Below are positions 1 to 10,105 of a stretch of 64,000 nt of DNA, one piece after another (the first letter of the stretch is position 1; every line of letters starts with the position of its first letter). The notes under the pieces were generated by a model that was given only the letters and a program-made list of their open reading frames with translations, did not search any database and was not told where the DNA came from. The DNA is from Zygaena filipendulae. Taxonomy: Eukaryota > Arthropoda > Insecta > Lepidoptera > Zygaenidae. The stretch is taken from NCBI GenBank assembly GCA_907165275.2, contig OU015650.1, positions 9,702,001-9,766,000 of the forward strand. The letters are read 5' to 3'. A program made the translations under genes and the position numbers.

Positions 1-56
1 TTTTTTCTTCCTCAGAGACTGGCGACGATGATAGAAACAGGATCGACATAACGTCT

Positions 57-213
57 GAGGCCGTATTTTTTAATTGCTCGAATTAATTTTCGCACACGGA
101 ATTGCAAGATTCGCATGTGAATGCTTAAAAAATGTATGAGCATTCGCATCGGAATCATTAGAATTCCAATTCCGTGTGCGAAAGTAATTCGAGCGATTCA
201 AAAATATGACCCT
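57..213. mobile_element. Foldback MITE, copy 1
   Basis: Two inverted arms share TTTTCGCACACGGAATTG (left) and AATTCCGTGTGCGAAAG (right), followed outward by a GCTCGAATTA / AATTCGAGCGATT pair. A second copy lies at 54841-54984 with the same arms. It has no coding capacity. The outer limits are uncertain because the two ends differ slightly. It is a non-autonomous element of unassigned superfamily. Confidence 0.7.
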
Positions 214-934
214 TGGGCTTTTACTTTTTTCCTAGCAAAGTTCGGAAATGAAAGTTGTCAAATATTGACGAGCGATAATAGGTATGTATGGGTATGCTTC
301 TCTCTGAAGGTCCCGACAAAGAGTACCTATATAACCACTACGTGGGTCTCGATATAAGCTTCTTGGGTCCCGCTGTGTACCTATGTAATATGTATAGGTA
401 CCTATACTCAAACGCACGTAAATATTGACCTAACACTTATGGACTGTGTTTAGTTTAGGACCTTGTTTATAGGACGTAGGATATCTGTCACTTAAATTTT
501 TATATTTCATAATAATAGAATTTAATAGATAAGTATGCACGGAAAAATTAAAGTAAAGAGTACAAATACCTACTTGAACTTCCGACGTGTCCGCTAACAT
601 TTCTGTCATCAGAATAATAAAATTGAGTAGGTACCTACGAGGTAAGGATTACTAGTTACTAGAGACTGTTCACACTTAGGTTTCAGCAATAAAGAATAAA
701 TAAATAAAATAAATAAATATATTTTAGCCGTGGGAACAGCTATAGCTTACATTTGTTCACATTGTACGTGTTATGATTCAGTGACGACCGGCAGCTATTT
801 TCGATTGATCCTACTATAGTTGTTCCCCGTAGTTTTACCTGCGTTAATGTCCCCTATGTCCTTTTCTGTACCTACCTACTATGTCCTTGGCTCTACACGA
901 GATCTGATGACTTTTTGACAGTGCCCGTCATATT
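214..934. other. AT-rich intergenic DNA, nothing recognised
   Basis: No gene, structured repeat or RNA was recognised. Several TAGGTACCTA-like words occur (for example near 630-640). The short open frames here lack codon-like composition. Confidence 0.5.
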
Positions 935-1625
935 ATGGACTCGTCTTGGCATCATTTTACATGAAAATGTTTTTGGTGGGATTTCATTTATTTTTGTAAG
1001 TCAAAATTGCGTAATTCTCATACAAGCTTCCATCCCTAGTGGGGTTGGGGGTAAAGGTTACAAGTTTTATAATTTTGTTGTTCTTTGTGTAGACTAGCTT
1101 AGATACATACCAAATTACAGCTTTCTAGGACATTAGGAAATACCCTAAGAATTTTGATGATCATAAGTGAGTCAGTGACGAAATCAGGTTTTTTTAAATA
1201 TCAATAAAATCTAAAGTATTTTAGAGCTATGCAATTAAAACATTATAATATATTTAATAAGTCTACTATCTATGTGAAAGTGTGGATGTTTGGATGTTTG
1301 TTACTCAATCACGCAAAAACGGCTGAACGGATTTGTATGAAATTTGGCATGCACGTTATCAGGGGTACAGAGAAGGACATAGGGTACTTTTTATCCCGGA
1401 ATTCCCTCGGGAACTCCTAAATTACCGCGGGTGAAACCGCAGGGCACAGCTATAGTCTGGTATAATCCAAACCCAAGTTATAAAAGGGTTCAAAAAAATT
1501 ACGAAGCACTTTGAGAAAGGTGGGGTGGTGCCCTTGCGCTTCGCTTGGCTCGTCTTGTTACTTTTTTTTGTAATTTGAAAAGCTGATAGCTTTGAAGTCG
1601 GTGATCCTATGCAAAAACTAACGAG
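935..1625 (+). repeat. Interspersed repeat family (copy 1), split by a Helitron
   Basis: Blocks at about 955-1215 and 1457-1545 reappear in the same order at about 25940-26420. They share AAAATGTTTTTGGT, ACCCTAAGAATTTTGATGA, AATAAAATCTAAAGTAT and AACCCAAGTTATAA. A Helitron at 1262-1455 interrupts this copy but not the other. It is probably a degraded transposon; the class is not identifiable by eye. Confidence 0.6.
1262..1455 (+). mobile_element. Lep1-like Helitron, short
   Basis: It opens TCTACTATC, has the conserved body (TTTGGATGTTTGTTACTC, GAAATTTGGCATGCACG, GGGTACAGAGAAGGACATAG, TATCCCGGAATTCCC), a hairpin CCGCGGGTGAAACCGC and the terminus CACAGCTATAG. The nearly identical full copy at 61385-61582 ends CACAGCTAG. 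Non-autonomous; the short frames across it are not genes. Confidence 0.75.
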
Positions 1626-2208
1626 TATTGGAACGTTTACCTTAAACACACGTTGGTACACGTTTAAATTGGTGTACCAGTATACTATTACTGGTGACTG
1701 CAAAAATTTAAACGATTACCTACTGGTGAACCACACTCAAGTAAGTATTGTTGTCATAACAAACACTGCCTGTCTAAATGTGGGTAAGAAATAGGGTAAT
1801 TTTCTTTGGAGCACAAGCTCACGGAGCTCATTTCTCAGGATACAACTTATATCCTTATCCCGTGCTGCGTATACTACGAGCTGGAAACCAGAGCTGTTCC
1901 TATTGGAGACAAAGATGAAGTCAGGTTGCTTGTATGATTCCGTCCTTTTTACGCACTGAAGTGAATCTGATTATAAGGCTCGATGGTACTCTCTTTGTCT
2001 GGCAAACTTTCCGAGAGCTTCTCCATTTGCATTTGCTGTATTTATATTCGGGCGCGATGAAATGTTGTCATGCGATACGAGAGTACGTTTAACTTGTGCT
2101 ATGTTGTGATAGGTAGGTATATGAACAGAACTTTTATTAATGAATGCAAGGATGTTAATATAGAAGGATAAAAATACTTATCTAATACCTCAGACGAAAT
2201 AAAACGTC
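1626..2208. other. AT-rich DNA, nothing recognised
   Basis: No gene, RNA or repeat boundary was recognised here. Confidence 0.4.
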
Positions 2209-2211
2209 TGA

Positions 2212-2448
2212 CCGCCGCACTCAGAGTCGACTTTAATGATTACTTAGTTAAGTATAGATTTTTAAAACAAAATTGCCGCACTCAGACAAGTTTAATAAAT
2301 TAATGTTTATTGGTATTTAACTAATTAAGTTACATCTCATTTAATGCCAATTCACATTAATTTACTGAACGTCTCTGATTGCGGCAGTTTTGTTTTAAAA
2401 ATCTATACTTAACTAAGTAATCATTAAAGTCGACTCTGAGTGCGGCGG
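2212..2448. mobile_element. 237-bp MITE with very long TIRs, copy 1 (3-bp TGA target duplication)
   Basis: The ends CCGCCGCACTCAGAGTCGAC and GTCGACTCTGAGTGCGGCGG are perfect complements, and pairing continues for about 69 bp to TTGCCGCA / TGCGGCA. TGA flanks both sides (2209-2211 and 2449-2451). A 237-bp copy at 52998-53234 has the same arms and an inverted centre. The 3-bp TNA duplication suggests PIF/Harbinger, but no transposase is present in the window. Confidence 0.85.
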
Positions 2449-2566
2449 TGAGTCTAATACATACCTACAATAAGTAATTACTTACCAATTTAACAGACTA
2501 AAGGCTAATAATAATATATCCAGCATTGGTAGGTGTTATCTATATTTTTATAATTTATAACACTGA

Positions 2567-2731
2567 CGGCCGCACTCAGTAATGTTAATAAAATTGGCAT
2601 TTAACTAATTATTTAAATTTAGGTAATTGGTAATTAACATTAATTTAACGAACATCACGATTGCGGCAGTTTTGTTTTTAAAATTTTTACTTAAAATTAA
2701 GTAATCATTAAAACGACTCTGAGTGCGGCCG
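2567..2731. mobile_element. MITE of the CGCACTCAG family, shorter copy
   Basis: The ends CGGCCGCACTCAG and CTGAGTGCGGCCG match the 2212-2448 family, and the inner block GATTGCGGCAGTTTTGTTTT is shared. TGA lies on both sides (2564-2566, 2732-2734), another 3-bp target duplication. It is 165 bp because the left arm is largely deleted. Confidence 0.8.
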
Positions 2732-2734
2732 TGA

Positions 2735-3683
2735 GTACCTGCACTTAACCATATATATACCTAATGCTTAATGAATAAATGAATGAATGATGTAAGTACA
2801 TCCTAGGTACATAAAAATTTTATTAGTTACACAAAATACACGTAGGTCTGTATAAAGCTTAAAAATAATTTCTTTGTTTCTAAGTAAATGGATCTGCATT
2901 TAACAATGATGATAAGACCGGTTCAAGAGAAGAGGCCATAAAAACTAAGCATTCAATTCATTCTGGGCGAAGGGCGAGTGTGGCTTAGCGTAAAGCGTGG
3001 CCTAATCCCGCAATACAAGAATGAATCTGCATGCTCTCACACTTTACGTCAACTTTGTTATACCGACGCGACGTTGTGAAGTTGAATAAAAATGCAAATG
3101 TGGATGGATATCCCAACATAGGATCGTACAATACATACCTACATACGTAGGTAGGTACGCGCGATACCAGATGACACACACCGAATTTGCGTGAATGGAA
3201 TTAGGTAGAGAAATTTAAATTAGTTCCTAATACTTATATAATTAATATACAGTACAGTTAGCATCAGAAATATGTAACCACTTTTGACAGTTGTTGAATC
3301 TTATTGCAGTAGGAATAACGATAAACAGTGCTTAGGTAGGTATACATATATCTTTGATGCCGACTGTACAAAAATACTTACCTAATTCGAGGAACTACCA
3401 AACTAGGTACCTAGATACTCGTTAGGTAAATAGATAGGGACCTATAGTGGCACATACTTTTCCCATGAAGAAAACTTTAAAACTTATTTTTCCAAAAAGA
3501 CGTGAGAAATCCATTCCCATATTAATAACTATTTAATTAAAGAGAAACTATTGAAAAGGATATTCAATGTGTTTGATACCTAAAAGTCTCCGAAATTATA
3601 AAGTAGGAAGGTACCTACCTACTAACTTCGGGAGTTTTTATGCATTTATATTAAATTTTATACGTAGGTAAACTAGTATACTA
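2735..3683. other. Intergenic DNA rich in GTAGGTACCTAC-like words
   Basis: No gene was recognised. AGGTAGGTA / TACCTACC words cluster near 3130-3160, 3330-3345 and 3605-3625. Confidence 0.4.
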
Positions 3684-3750
3684 ACTGTTCCCCGCGGTTT
3701 CACTGGCGAAACTTTCAAGATAAACCTACTCTTGGAAAATCCGTATTAAG
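3684..3750 (-). mobile_element. Degraded Helitron 3' end
   Basis: CTGTTCCCCGCGGTTTCAC on the plus strand is the reverse complement of the Helitron 3' hairpin region. The rest is too diverged to bound. Confidence 0.5.
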
Positions 3751-4351
3751 TAGTACCTATTATAGGTAAGTACATAGATATAAAGCTTCCGGGAGAAGTA
3801 GGTAAACGATTGGGAAAACTGTATCACCATCTTTTGCGTAGTTTACACGGCTTAGCGGACATTCAGACAAACGCGCATTGTTTTATTCTATCGAAAATAA
3901 GTAAACAAATGACACTCGCAAACGCAAACAAAACGGAAATAAATATTACAAAGTTATGTAGTGGGTCTCATATTATCATGTCGGCATATAGCACACCTAC
4001 GCAACTTCACAAGCCTGTAAAAGACATCGAGATGTACATCTTGTTCGCATCACCCAGTAAGTGTACCTACGGCTTTCAAGCGATAAAGCACAGTGAGACT
4101 TATGTTGGGTTTTATTGAAGGTTTTTTTCACGCCACATTTAAGCGACGCGACTTTGATGCCTTGTGTCGATAACTAAGAGCATAAAATAGTAGATTGTAA
4201 ACAAAAGACGACAAAAAAAGACGACTCCAAATGACGATAATAATATTTTTACAGCGATTGCGCAATTTCAAACGAAGTAAGTAAAGGATTCTAAGTTCAC
4301 CTGTGTTGCGCTCCCGATTCTATTTTAGAATACCGTTAATACCTATTACCT

Positions 4352-4640
4352 ACTAGCCATTTTCCCCAGTTTCACGTGAATTGCGGGAACTTCTCAGGAA
4401 CTTCGAGACAAAAGTCTTTGGTAGTTTAGAACAAATTCTGTGTTTGCCAAGTTTCATTCAAATACATTCTGCCGCGTTTAATGCGTAAAATACTTTCAGA
4501 CATATTTACAAACTGACATTTTTAATATAATAGGTAAGCTATTAGTTCATTCAGTGTCAATATAGGTACCTATTAAATTATGCCCATCCAAAATTTCATC
4601 CAAATCTGTTGAGACGTTAAGAGCTGATGGAGTGACGAAG
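4352..4640 (-). mobile_element. Diverged Helitron-like remnant
   Basis: The plus strand begins CTAGCCATTTTCCCC followed by TTTCACGTGAATTGCGGGAAC. A block near 4590-4615 (AAATTTCATCCAAATCTGTT) matches the inner Helitron body, read on the minus strand. Limits are approximate. Confidence 0.4.
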
Positions 4641-5189
4641 ATAGGTAGGTATCTACTAACTCACAAAATATACCTAAGTACCACCTACGACTACACAATT
4701 TTTGGTATTTACAATAATACCTAATAATAGCACCCTTAAAAACGCCATATTACATGGTAGCAAAATATGTAATTACATTTACATTTGAATTTACATTTGA
4801 ATTAGGTACATTAAATTACAATGAAAATAATTAAAAAACATAATATGATTTAGCTGAGATCCTTTAGGCCGCATATGGAGTAGGTATTTACACGCCCCAT
4901 ATAATTACCTACAGCCTTCAGCATTTCATTGTCGGTTGTCCGAATCCTTTGCATAAATGACGCATTTTCTCGTGATGTCAAAAAACACTCTGTTCACGGC
5001 AAACATTGTAGACGCCCTTACAACGCCACGGTAAGTGCAGCATGCTGCGAAACACGTTATTTATTACTATAATTGCATATACCTATACCTACTTCTAATT
5101 ATTGGAAAATTTTATTTCATCGGACAATGAGATGAGTCACTTTTACCTATAGTACCACCTACCTATACTACTTAGTCTTACTACTTTAT

Positions 5190-5380
5190 TCACTAAGGTC
5201 AGACCAAATTTTTTTGTTTTAGTCCGTCCTGTAGATTCCTTAAAATATATTAAATACGTTTTTTTAATTTTTTTAAGTAATCAAAAAATAACGGCGAAAC
5301 GTGGAGTCGAAATGTCGTGTGACGTAACAACCAAGTAGGTGGGTACAGTTTTTACCTGCATATGACGTTATGAGCCCTGC
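5190..5380 (+). mobile_element. Diverged partial copy of the 37992-38312 MITE family
   Basis: Shared blocks include TAGTCCGTCCTGTAGAT, TAATCAAAAAATAACGGCG and a degenerate TGACGTAA where other copies have TGACGTCA. The far end is missing; a foldback element (5427-5596) lies just beyond. Confidence 0.5.
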
Positions 5381-5426
5381 GGGGTTAGCCAATTAAGTCA
5401 CAGATAATATAATAGGTACTATACTG

Positions 5427-5596
5427 CCAAGTTGACATTCTACATTAAAACTTAAGTAACGAATCGTCATGTCACTTGGTCAGCCAATCAAAACACTAGT
5501 ATTCAAGTGGTCACGTAAAGCTAGAGTTTTGATTGGTTGACGAAAGTTTTCTATTCTAGTTTTCTATGCGTTAACGATTGTAGAATGTCAACTTGG
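5427..5596. mobile_element. 170-bp foldback element
   Basis: The ends CCAAGTTGACATTCTACA and TGTAGAATGTCAACTTGG are perfect 18-bp inverted repeats. A second inner pair (CCAATCAAAAC / GTTTTGATTGG) sits around 5475-5540. It is non-coding, with no clear target duplication. It lies between ...GCGGGGTTAGCC and ...ACCCCGCTGA of older DNA. Confidence 0.75.
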
Positions 5597-5599
5597 ATA

Positions 5600-6411
5600 A
5601 CCCCGCTGATTTTTGCGTAACTTTACCGTTTACGAAGCGTAGGTACCTACCTATGCTACGGAAGCTCACAAAAGGAATATTTTTCCCCGTTTTTCAACAT
5701 TTTTTTTGCTCATAGTGTGATGTTATTCTTATATAGCCATAGTATTCCTCGATAAATGGACTATCCAACACAATAACAATTTTCCAGTTCTAACCAGTAG
5801 GTAGTTCTTGAGATTAACGCGTTCAACCAAAAGAAAACTTTCAGCTTTATAATAAAGTAGGTACCTATAGGTTTAGGTATTTCTAGAATTAGCTACAGCT
5901 ACCTATTATCTAAATCCAACAGTCTAATTATCGAGTTTATCAGAAAATTGTCCAAATAAATTATTTATTAACTTATTTACGTTTAGTTATGTCTATGTCT
6001 ATTTATACTTATTGCCATATAAATCTTAATTTAGAACAATTGGAAACGAATCGAGGTCAAGTATAAAGATGCTCGTACGTGTATTGAATTTTTTAAACCT
6101 CGTCACGTACAACCTGCCTACTGCAATAGAAAATATATTAATATAGAACAGCTCGCCTACCATCAGCTACTACGAGTTTATTCGACAAAGGAGTTCGCAC
6201 ATTTACGAGTTTTTGTATGCATTGGACGACCGGCTCAATGAACCCCTATATTTTGTAACTTTAAGTTCAGATATCGCATTTCTGGGCTGAAATCCTGTTG
6301 AAAGTAAATATAGGTAAGTAGGTTCACGTAAGAGATTTCCTCATAATACTTCGTATGTTAAACCTATTAGGTATTTTTACTATGGTTATCGTTATTGTAT
6401 TTTATTAATTA
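5600..6411. other. AT-rich DNA, nothing recognised
   Basis: No gene, RNA or bounded repeat was recognised. Confidence 0.4.
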
Positions 6412-6664
6412 CTAGCTGTTCCGCGCGGTTTCACCCGCGATAATTTCGAGGCTCCCTCGGAATTGTTCCATACAAACTTTGCAACCCCTTTTCATCCCCT
6501 TAGGGGTTGAATTTTCAAAAATCCTTTCTCATCAGAATTCGGATGTCTACGTCATACAAAGAACACACCCTCCAAGTTTCAAGTCTCGACGATCAGCGGT
6601 TTAGGCTGTGCGTTGATCCATCAGTCATTCAGGTCAGGACATAGTATTTTATATGTATAGATGA
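6412..6664 (-). mobile_element. Helitron subfamily 2, copy A
   Basis: The plus strand begins CTAGCTGTTCCGCGCGGTTTC (the reverse of a Helitron 3' end) and runs to GTATAGA followed by T. The inner block (CCCCTTAGGGGTTGAATTTT, GTGCGTTGATCCATCAGTC) recurs in the same order at 56332-56535, so this is a distinct subfamily with at least two copies here. Confidence 0.7.
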
Positions 6665-8075
6665 TTAAGTATATGGTATAGATACATTATAGATAATAAA
6701 AGGTCATCAACGGCTGGGCCTAGAAAATGTTTAAATGTTAAACGCAAGTCTTGTTAGGTATATGTATAGTATTAAGTATAATATAATATTTAAGGAACAT
6801 AGTTCCAATAAATACCTAATATAGCAATGTAAACAAAAAACACTTAGAACAGACTTAGAAGACTGTTCTTAGAGATTTTTAAAATTCATTTAAAATATAA
6901 TATGTTTAAATTATAGATAATTTATACAATACAATGAGGTACCAATATTGTTATAGGTATAATACATAATTATCGTTTGTCAGTTTGTAGCAACATATAA
7001 CGTATTGTCCCCGAGAGGCGCGCCCCGCCGCGAGATGAGGAGCGATATTGATTACTTTTTAATGTGCGTTTGATGGCAATCTCGGAGAAAACCTCAGCTA
7101 TTCTACTCTTTATTACGTTATTACGCTGCGATTTGTTACTAATGAATACAAAATGCAATTATAGAGAGTGACATATCGAAATAACGTACTTGATGGATTA
7201 ACCACGTTATTTCACTTATTTCGATAATTCGATTCGATTTATTTAGATAATACTTCGATAAATTACTATTATTCAGACATTATTTTATAAGAAATAAGAA
7301 AAAAAGTGACATAATTTTTTTTTGTATGCTATATGTATAATTAACTAAGGTAAAAATAGTCAATTCACGTCTTATACTTATAAATACTTATAAATAAACA
7401 ATACAGTATACTTTTTATATATATATGATGACTTTTTATCAACAAACTTCTTCAGATGTACAGACAGTGCTTTTCCAAGTTGAGTAATTTACCTAATATC
7501 CTTATGCCGAATGAGTATTTTGATGTTATTCAATCTCACATGATTTTATCTCGCAAATAAGATAGTAAAACAATTACTTGTGAGAATATAAGCAAAGTAA
7601 GCATAACTTGCGAGATAATTAACTTTTTCAGAATAGCATAGCTGTTGTAGGCACAGCCTTTGCTTAATGCTAAGTGCATCCGGCTGAAAAAAGTAGTACC
7701 AAACAAGAGGGCTCGGTAAAATCCACCGCATATACGTTATATAAGTACTTGAATTAATAAAACGCAAACAAAGTTGAGTTAACTCTGTAGTCTGTAGCTA
7801 CATTCGACTTTCGTTTAAGGACTTAACGTTAATCCTCGTGTTCCATTTGTGCTCTCATAAATCGTCATGGTGAATTAACTGAGAACATTCAACCTTTCCG
7901 TTTACTCACCCCGGGCCCCGTTCTGAACACTCGGCCATGCTAGGTAGATACCTATTTATTTGCTGTTCAAAACTATTTAAATAATCGAAGAAAAACTGCC
8001 AATAGTTATAACATTTTCAATGATATATAAAGGTTTCTTTTTCGCATTATTTCATAATCTATATCTAATAATCTA
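6665..8075. other. Intergenic DNA, nothing recognised
   Basis: No gene was recognised. A 62-codon frame on the minus strand (6970-7158) and a 73-codon frame (7546-7767) show no domain or splice context and are probably chance. Confidence 0.4.
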
Positions 8076-8125
8076 TCTATACTTATAATAAAACTGTAGA
8101 GAGGTCAATTCTGTACACTGAATAT

Positions 8126-8474
8126 ACAACGTGTTAATGAATTAACTGAAAACCTGATACACCCCATTTAAAAAAATAAACAATAACATGATTAAAATAT
8201 ATTTTATGTCGAAAAAATTAATACTTTAAAAGTTATTCAACATTAGTTTGGAGGTGACCTATCTACGAAATTACAAGCGCTACGCGCGCGTTTACCGGTT
8301 CGAATTTTTTTGCTGCAGGCGGCGTACGCGCCAAATATTGTATTATAAATAATTTACGCATTGTCTAGTAAAAATGAAAAAATAAAACCTATATTAAAAC
8401 ATAGTGCGATCGATTCGCTTGTCGATTCTGAGCAAACTACTTTCTAGTTTTCAGTTAATTCATTAACACGTTGT
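8126..8474. mobile_element. 349-bp MITE with 28-bp perfect TIRs
   Basis: The ends ACAACGTGTTAATGAATTAA and TTAATTCATTAACACGTTGT belong to 28-bp perfect inverted repeats. ATAT lies on each side (8122-8125, 8475-8478). The uninterrupted host sequence is seen at 63344-63359. A second copy of the same MITE, itself broken by Helitrons, spans 62686-63832. It is non-coding; the superfamily is not assigned. Confidence 0.8.
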
Positions 8475-8649
8475 ATATTAAAAATTCATATTGGAGGATG
8501 AATGGTGATCGATACTGATGCCAAAAATGCAATCAGTAAATTTTTGCCTGTCTGTCTGTCTGTATGTACACGCATGGGTCAAAAACTACGAAAGGGATTT
8601 TAACCAAACTTGGTACGATTGTAGTCCATACTTCTGGGCTTCAGGGTTA

Positions 8650-8919
8650 TCTTAATAATCTTAATATATATAAATCACGTGTCACGTTGTTGGTCCGCGA
8701 TGGACTCCGAAAATACTTAATCGATCGTGATGAAATTTTGTCACTATGTTTTATTTGGCTCAACTTAAAAGATAGGATAGTTACTATCCCGGAATTCCCG
8801 CGGGAACTCCGGAACGAAATCGGGGAACAGCTAATTACCGTAAACTACTGTCAGGGGTAGGTACAAAGATGGACATACTTAGAGTACTGTTTCCCGGAAT
8901 TCCCGCGGGGGACAGCTAG
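8650..8919 (+). mobile_element. Helitron array unit 1
   Basis: Starts TCTTAATAATC after A8649, contains TCACGTGTCACGTTG and ATCCCGGAATTCCCGCGGG, and ends GGGGGACAGCTAG directly against the TC of unit 2. It has an extra 3' stretch (ATTACCGTAAACTAC) that unit 3 shares in diverged form. Confidence 0.75.
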
Positions 8920-9094
8920 TCTAATACACGTGTCACGTTTGTCCGCGATGGACTCCGAAACTACTGAACGGATTTTGATAAAATTTTGTAAACATTTATA
9001 ATATGGTCCAACTTAAAAGATAGGATAGTTTTTATCCCGGAATTCCCGCGGGAACTCCGAAATTACCGTGGGTGAAACCGCGGGGGATAGCTAG
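8920..9094 (+). mobile_element. Helitron array unit 2
   Basis: Starts TCTAATACACGTGTCACG and ends GGGGGATAGCTAG, abutting unit 3 with no spacer. Its 175-bp length is close to the solitary copy at 36447-36624. Confidence 0.75.
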
Positions 9095-9338
9095 TCTTAT
9101 ACATATAAATCACGTGTCACGTTGTTTGTCCGCGATGGACTCCGAAACTACTGAACGGAATTTGATAAAATTTTGTAACCATTTATAATATCGTCCAACT
9201 TAAAAGATAGGATAGTTTTTATCCCGGAATTCCCGCGGGAACTCCGGAATTAATGCGGGGAACTGCTTATCACCGTAAACTACAGCACTTTTTTCCCAGA
9301 AATGCCGCGGGAACTCCGAAATTACGCGCTACAGCTAG
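9095..9338 (+). mobile_element. Helitron array unit 3
   Basis: Starts TCTTATACATATAAATCACG and ends GCTACAGCTAG before T9339. The host site without the array reads GGTTA|TAGGC on the minus strand at 63180/63181, so the array occupies one A|T site. Confidence 0.75.
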
Positions 9339-10032
9339 TAGACTATATAACATAACGCCAAGACACATAGGAGCCGAGCAGTGACGATAAATTTGAAGCA
9401 AGTCGGACGAAAATGCGTTTTCGAGCTCTTATTATCCTAGCATTCGCCTTAACGGATCAACCGATCATCATAAAATTTTACATATGCGTTATCAATGGTA
9501 CAGAGAAGGACATAGGGTACTTTTATCCCCGAATTCCTGCGGGAACTCCGAAATTTAAGCTGGTGAAACTGCATGAAATTTTGCATACCACACGTTGTCA
9601 GAGGTACATAAAAAGATATATAGGGTATTTTCATCCGGGAATTCGCGCGGGATCTCTGAAATTAACGCGGGTGAAACCGCGGGGAACAGCTAGTAAATAA
9701 TAAAAACGAAGATTTGAATTCCCAGAGCAAGCATCCCAAAAACATTTGCCGAATTCTTTATTTTGCTATAGTAGTAGAAGTTATTCTTATTCGAAGAAAC
9801 TGAAGCACATTATATTTTATTCACACTGATTCTCCCGACGAATGAACAATGAAATAATAATTATAACTTTGATATTAAAAGCGATCAGTTTGCGCTAGTA
9901 TTACTGACCCAAGTTCAGAGACGACCCTGCTTAATTAGTATACTGTAGCGACAGGAGTGCTGCATTAGCGACGGCGTGGCAGCTGCTTGATTACGAGTGC
10001 CGAACTTGAAGAGGCATTCGCTACAGTAGGTA

Positions 10033-10105
10033 CTAGCTGTTCCCCGCGGTTTCACCCGCGTTATATTTTGGACTTCCCGCGGGAATTCTCGGATAAAGAG
10101 TATAG
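10033..10105 (-). mobile_element. Truncated Helitron 3' end
   Basis: Plus strand A|CTAGCTGTTCCCCGCGG, then TTTCACCCGCG and TTCCCGCGGGAATTC. The 5' part is missing. Confidence 0.65.

Larger units (their letters stand above)
8076..9693 (+). mobile_element. Outer Helitron of composite locus A, with nested insertions
   Basis: The element opens TCTATACTTATAATAAAACTG after an A (8075) and closes GGGGAACAGCTAG before a T (9694), the A|T placement expected of Helitrons. Its segments 8076-8125, 8475-8649 and 9339-9480 are colinear with the uninterrupted copy at 62942-63403 (minus). A MITE (8126-8474) and a Helitron array (8650-9338) are inserted. The last 230 bp contain a partial duplication of the 3' end. 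Confidence 0.8.

Noticed and set aside
3810..4118. 102-codon plus frame
   Set aside because: Starts at TTG, no recognised domain, no splice context and no repeat copy; probably chance.
9413..9700. 95-codon plus frame; similar frames at 1229, 29013, 61732 and 63521
   Set aside because: They read through Helitron repeat sequence; similar peptides recur because the DNA is repeated.
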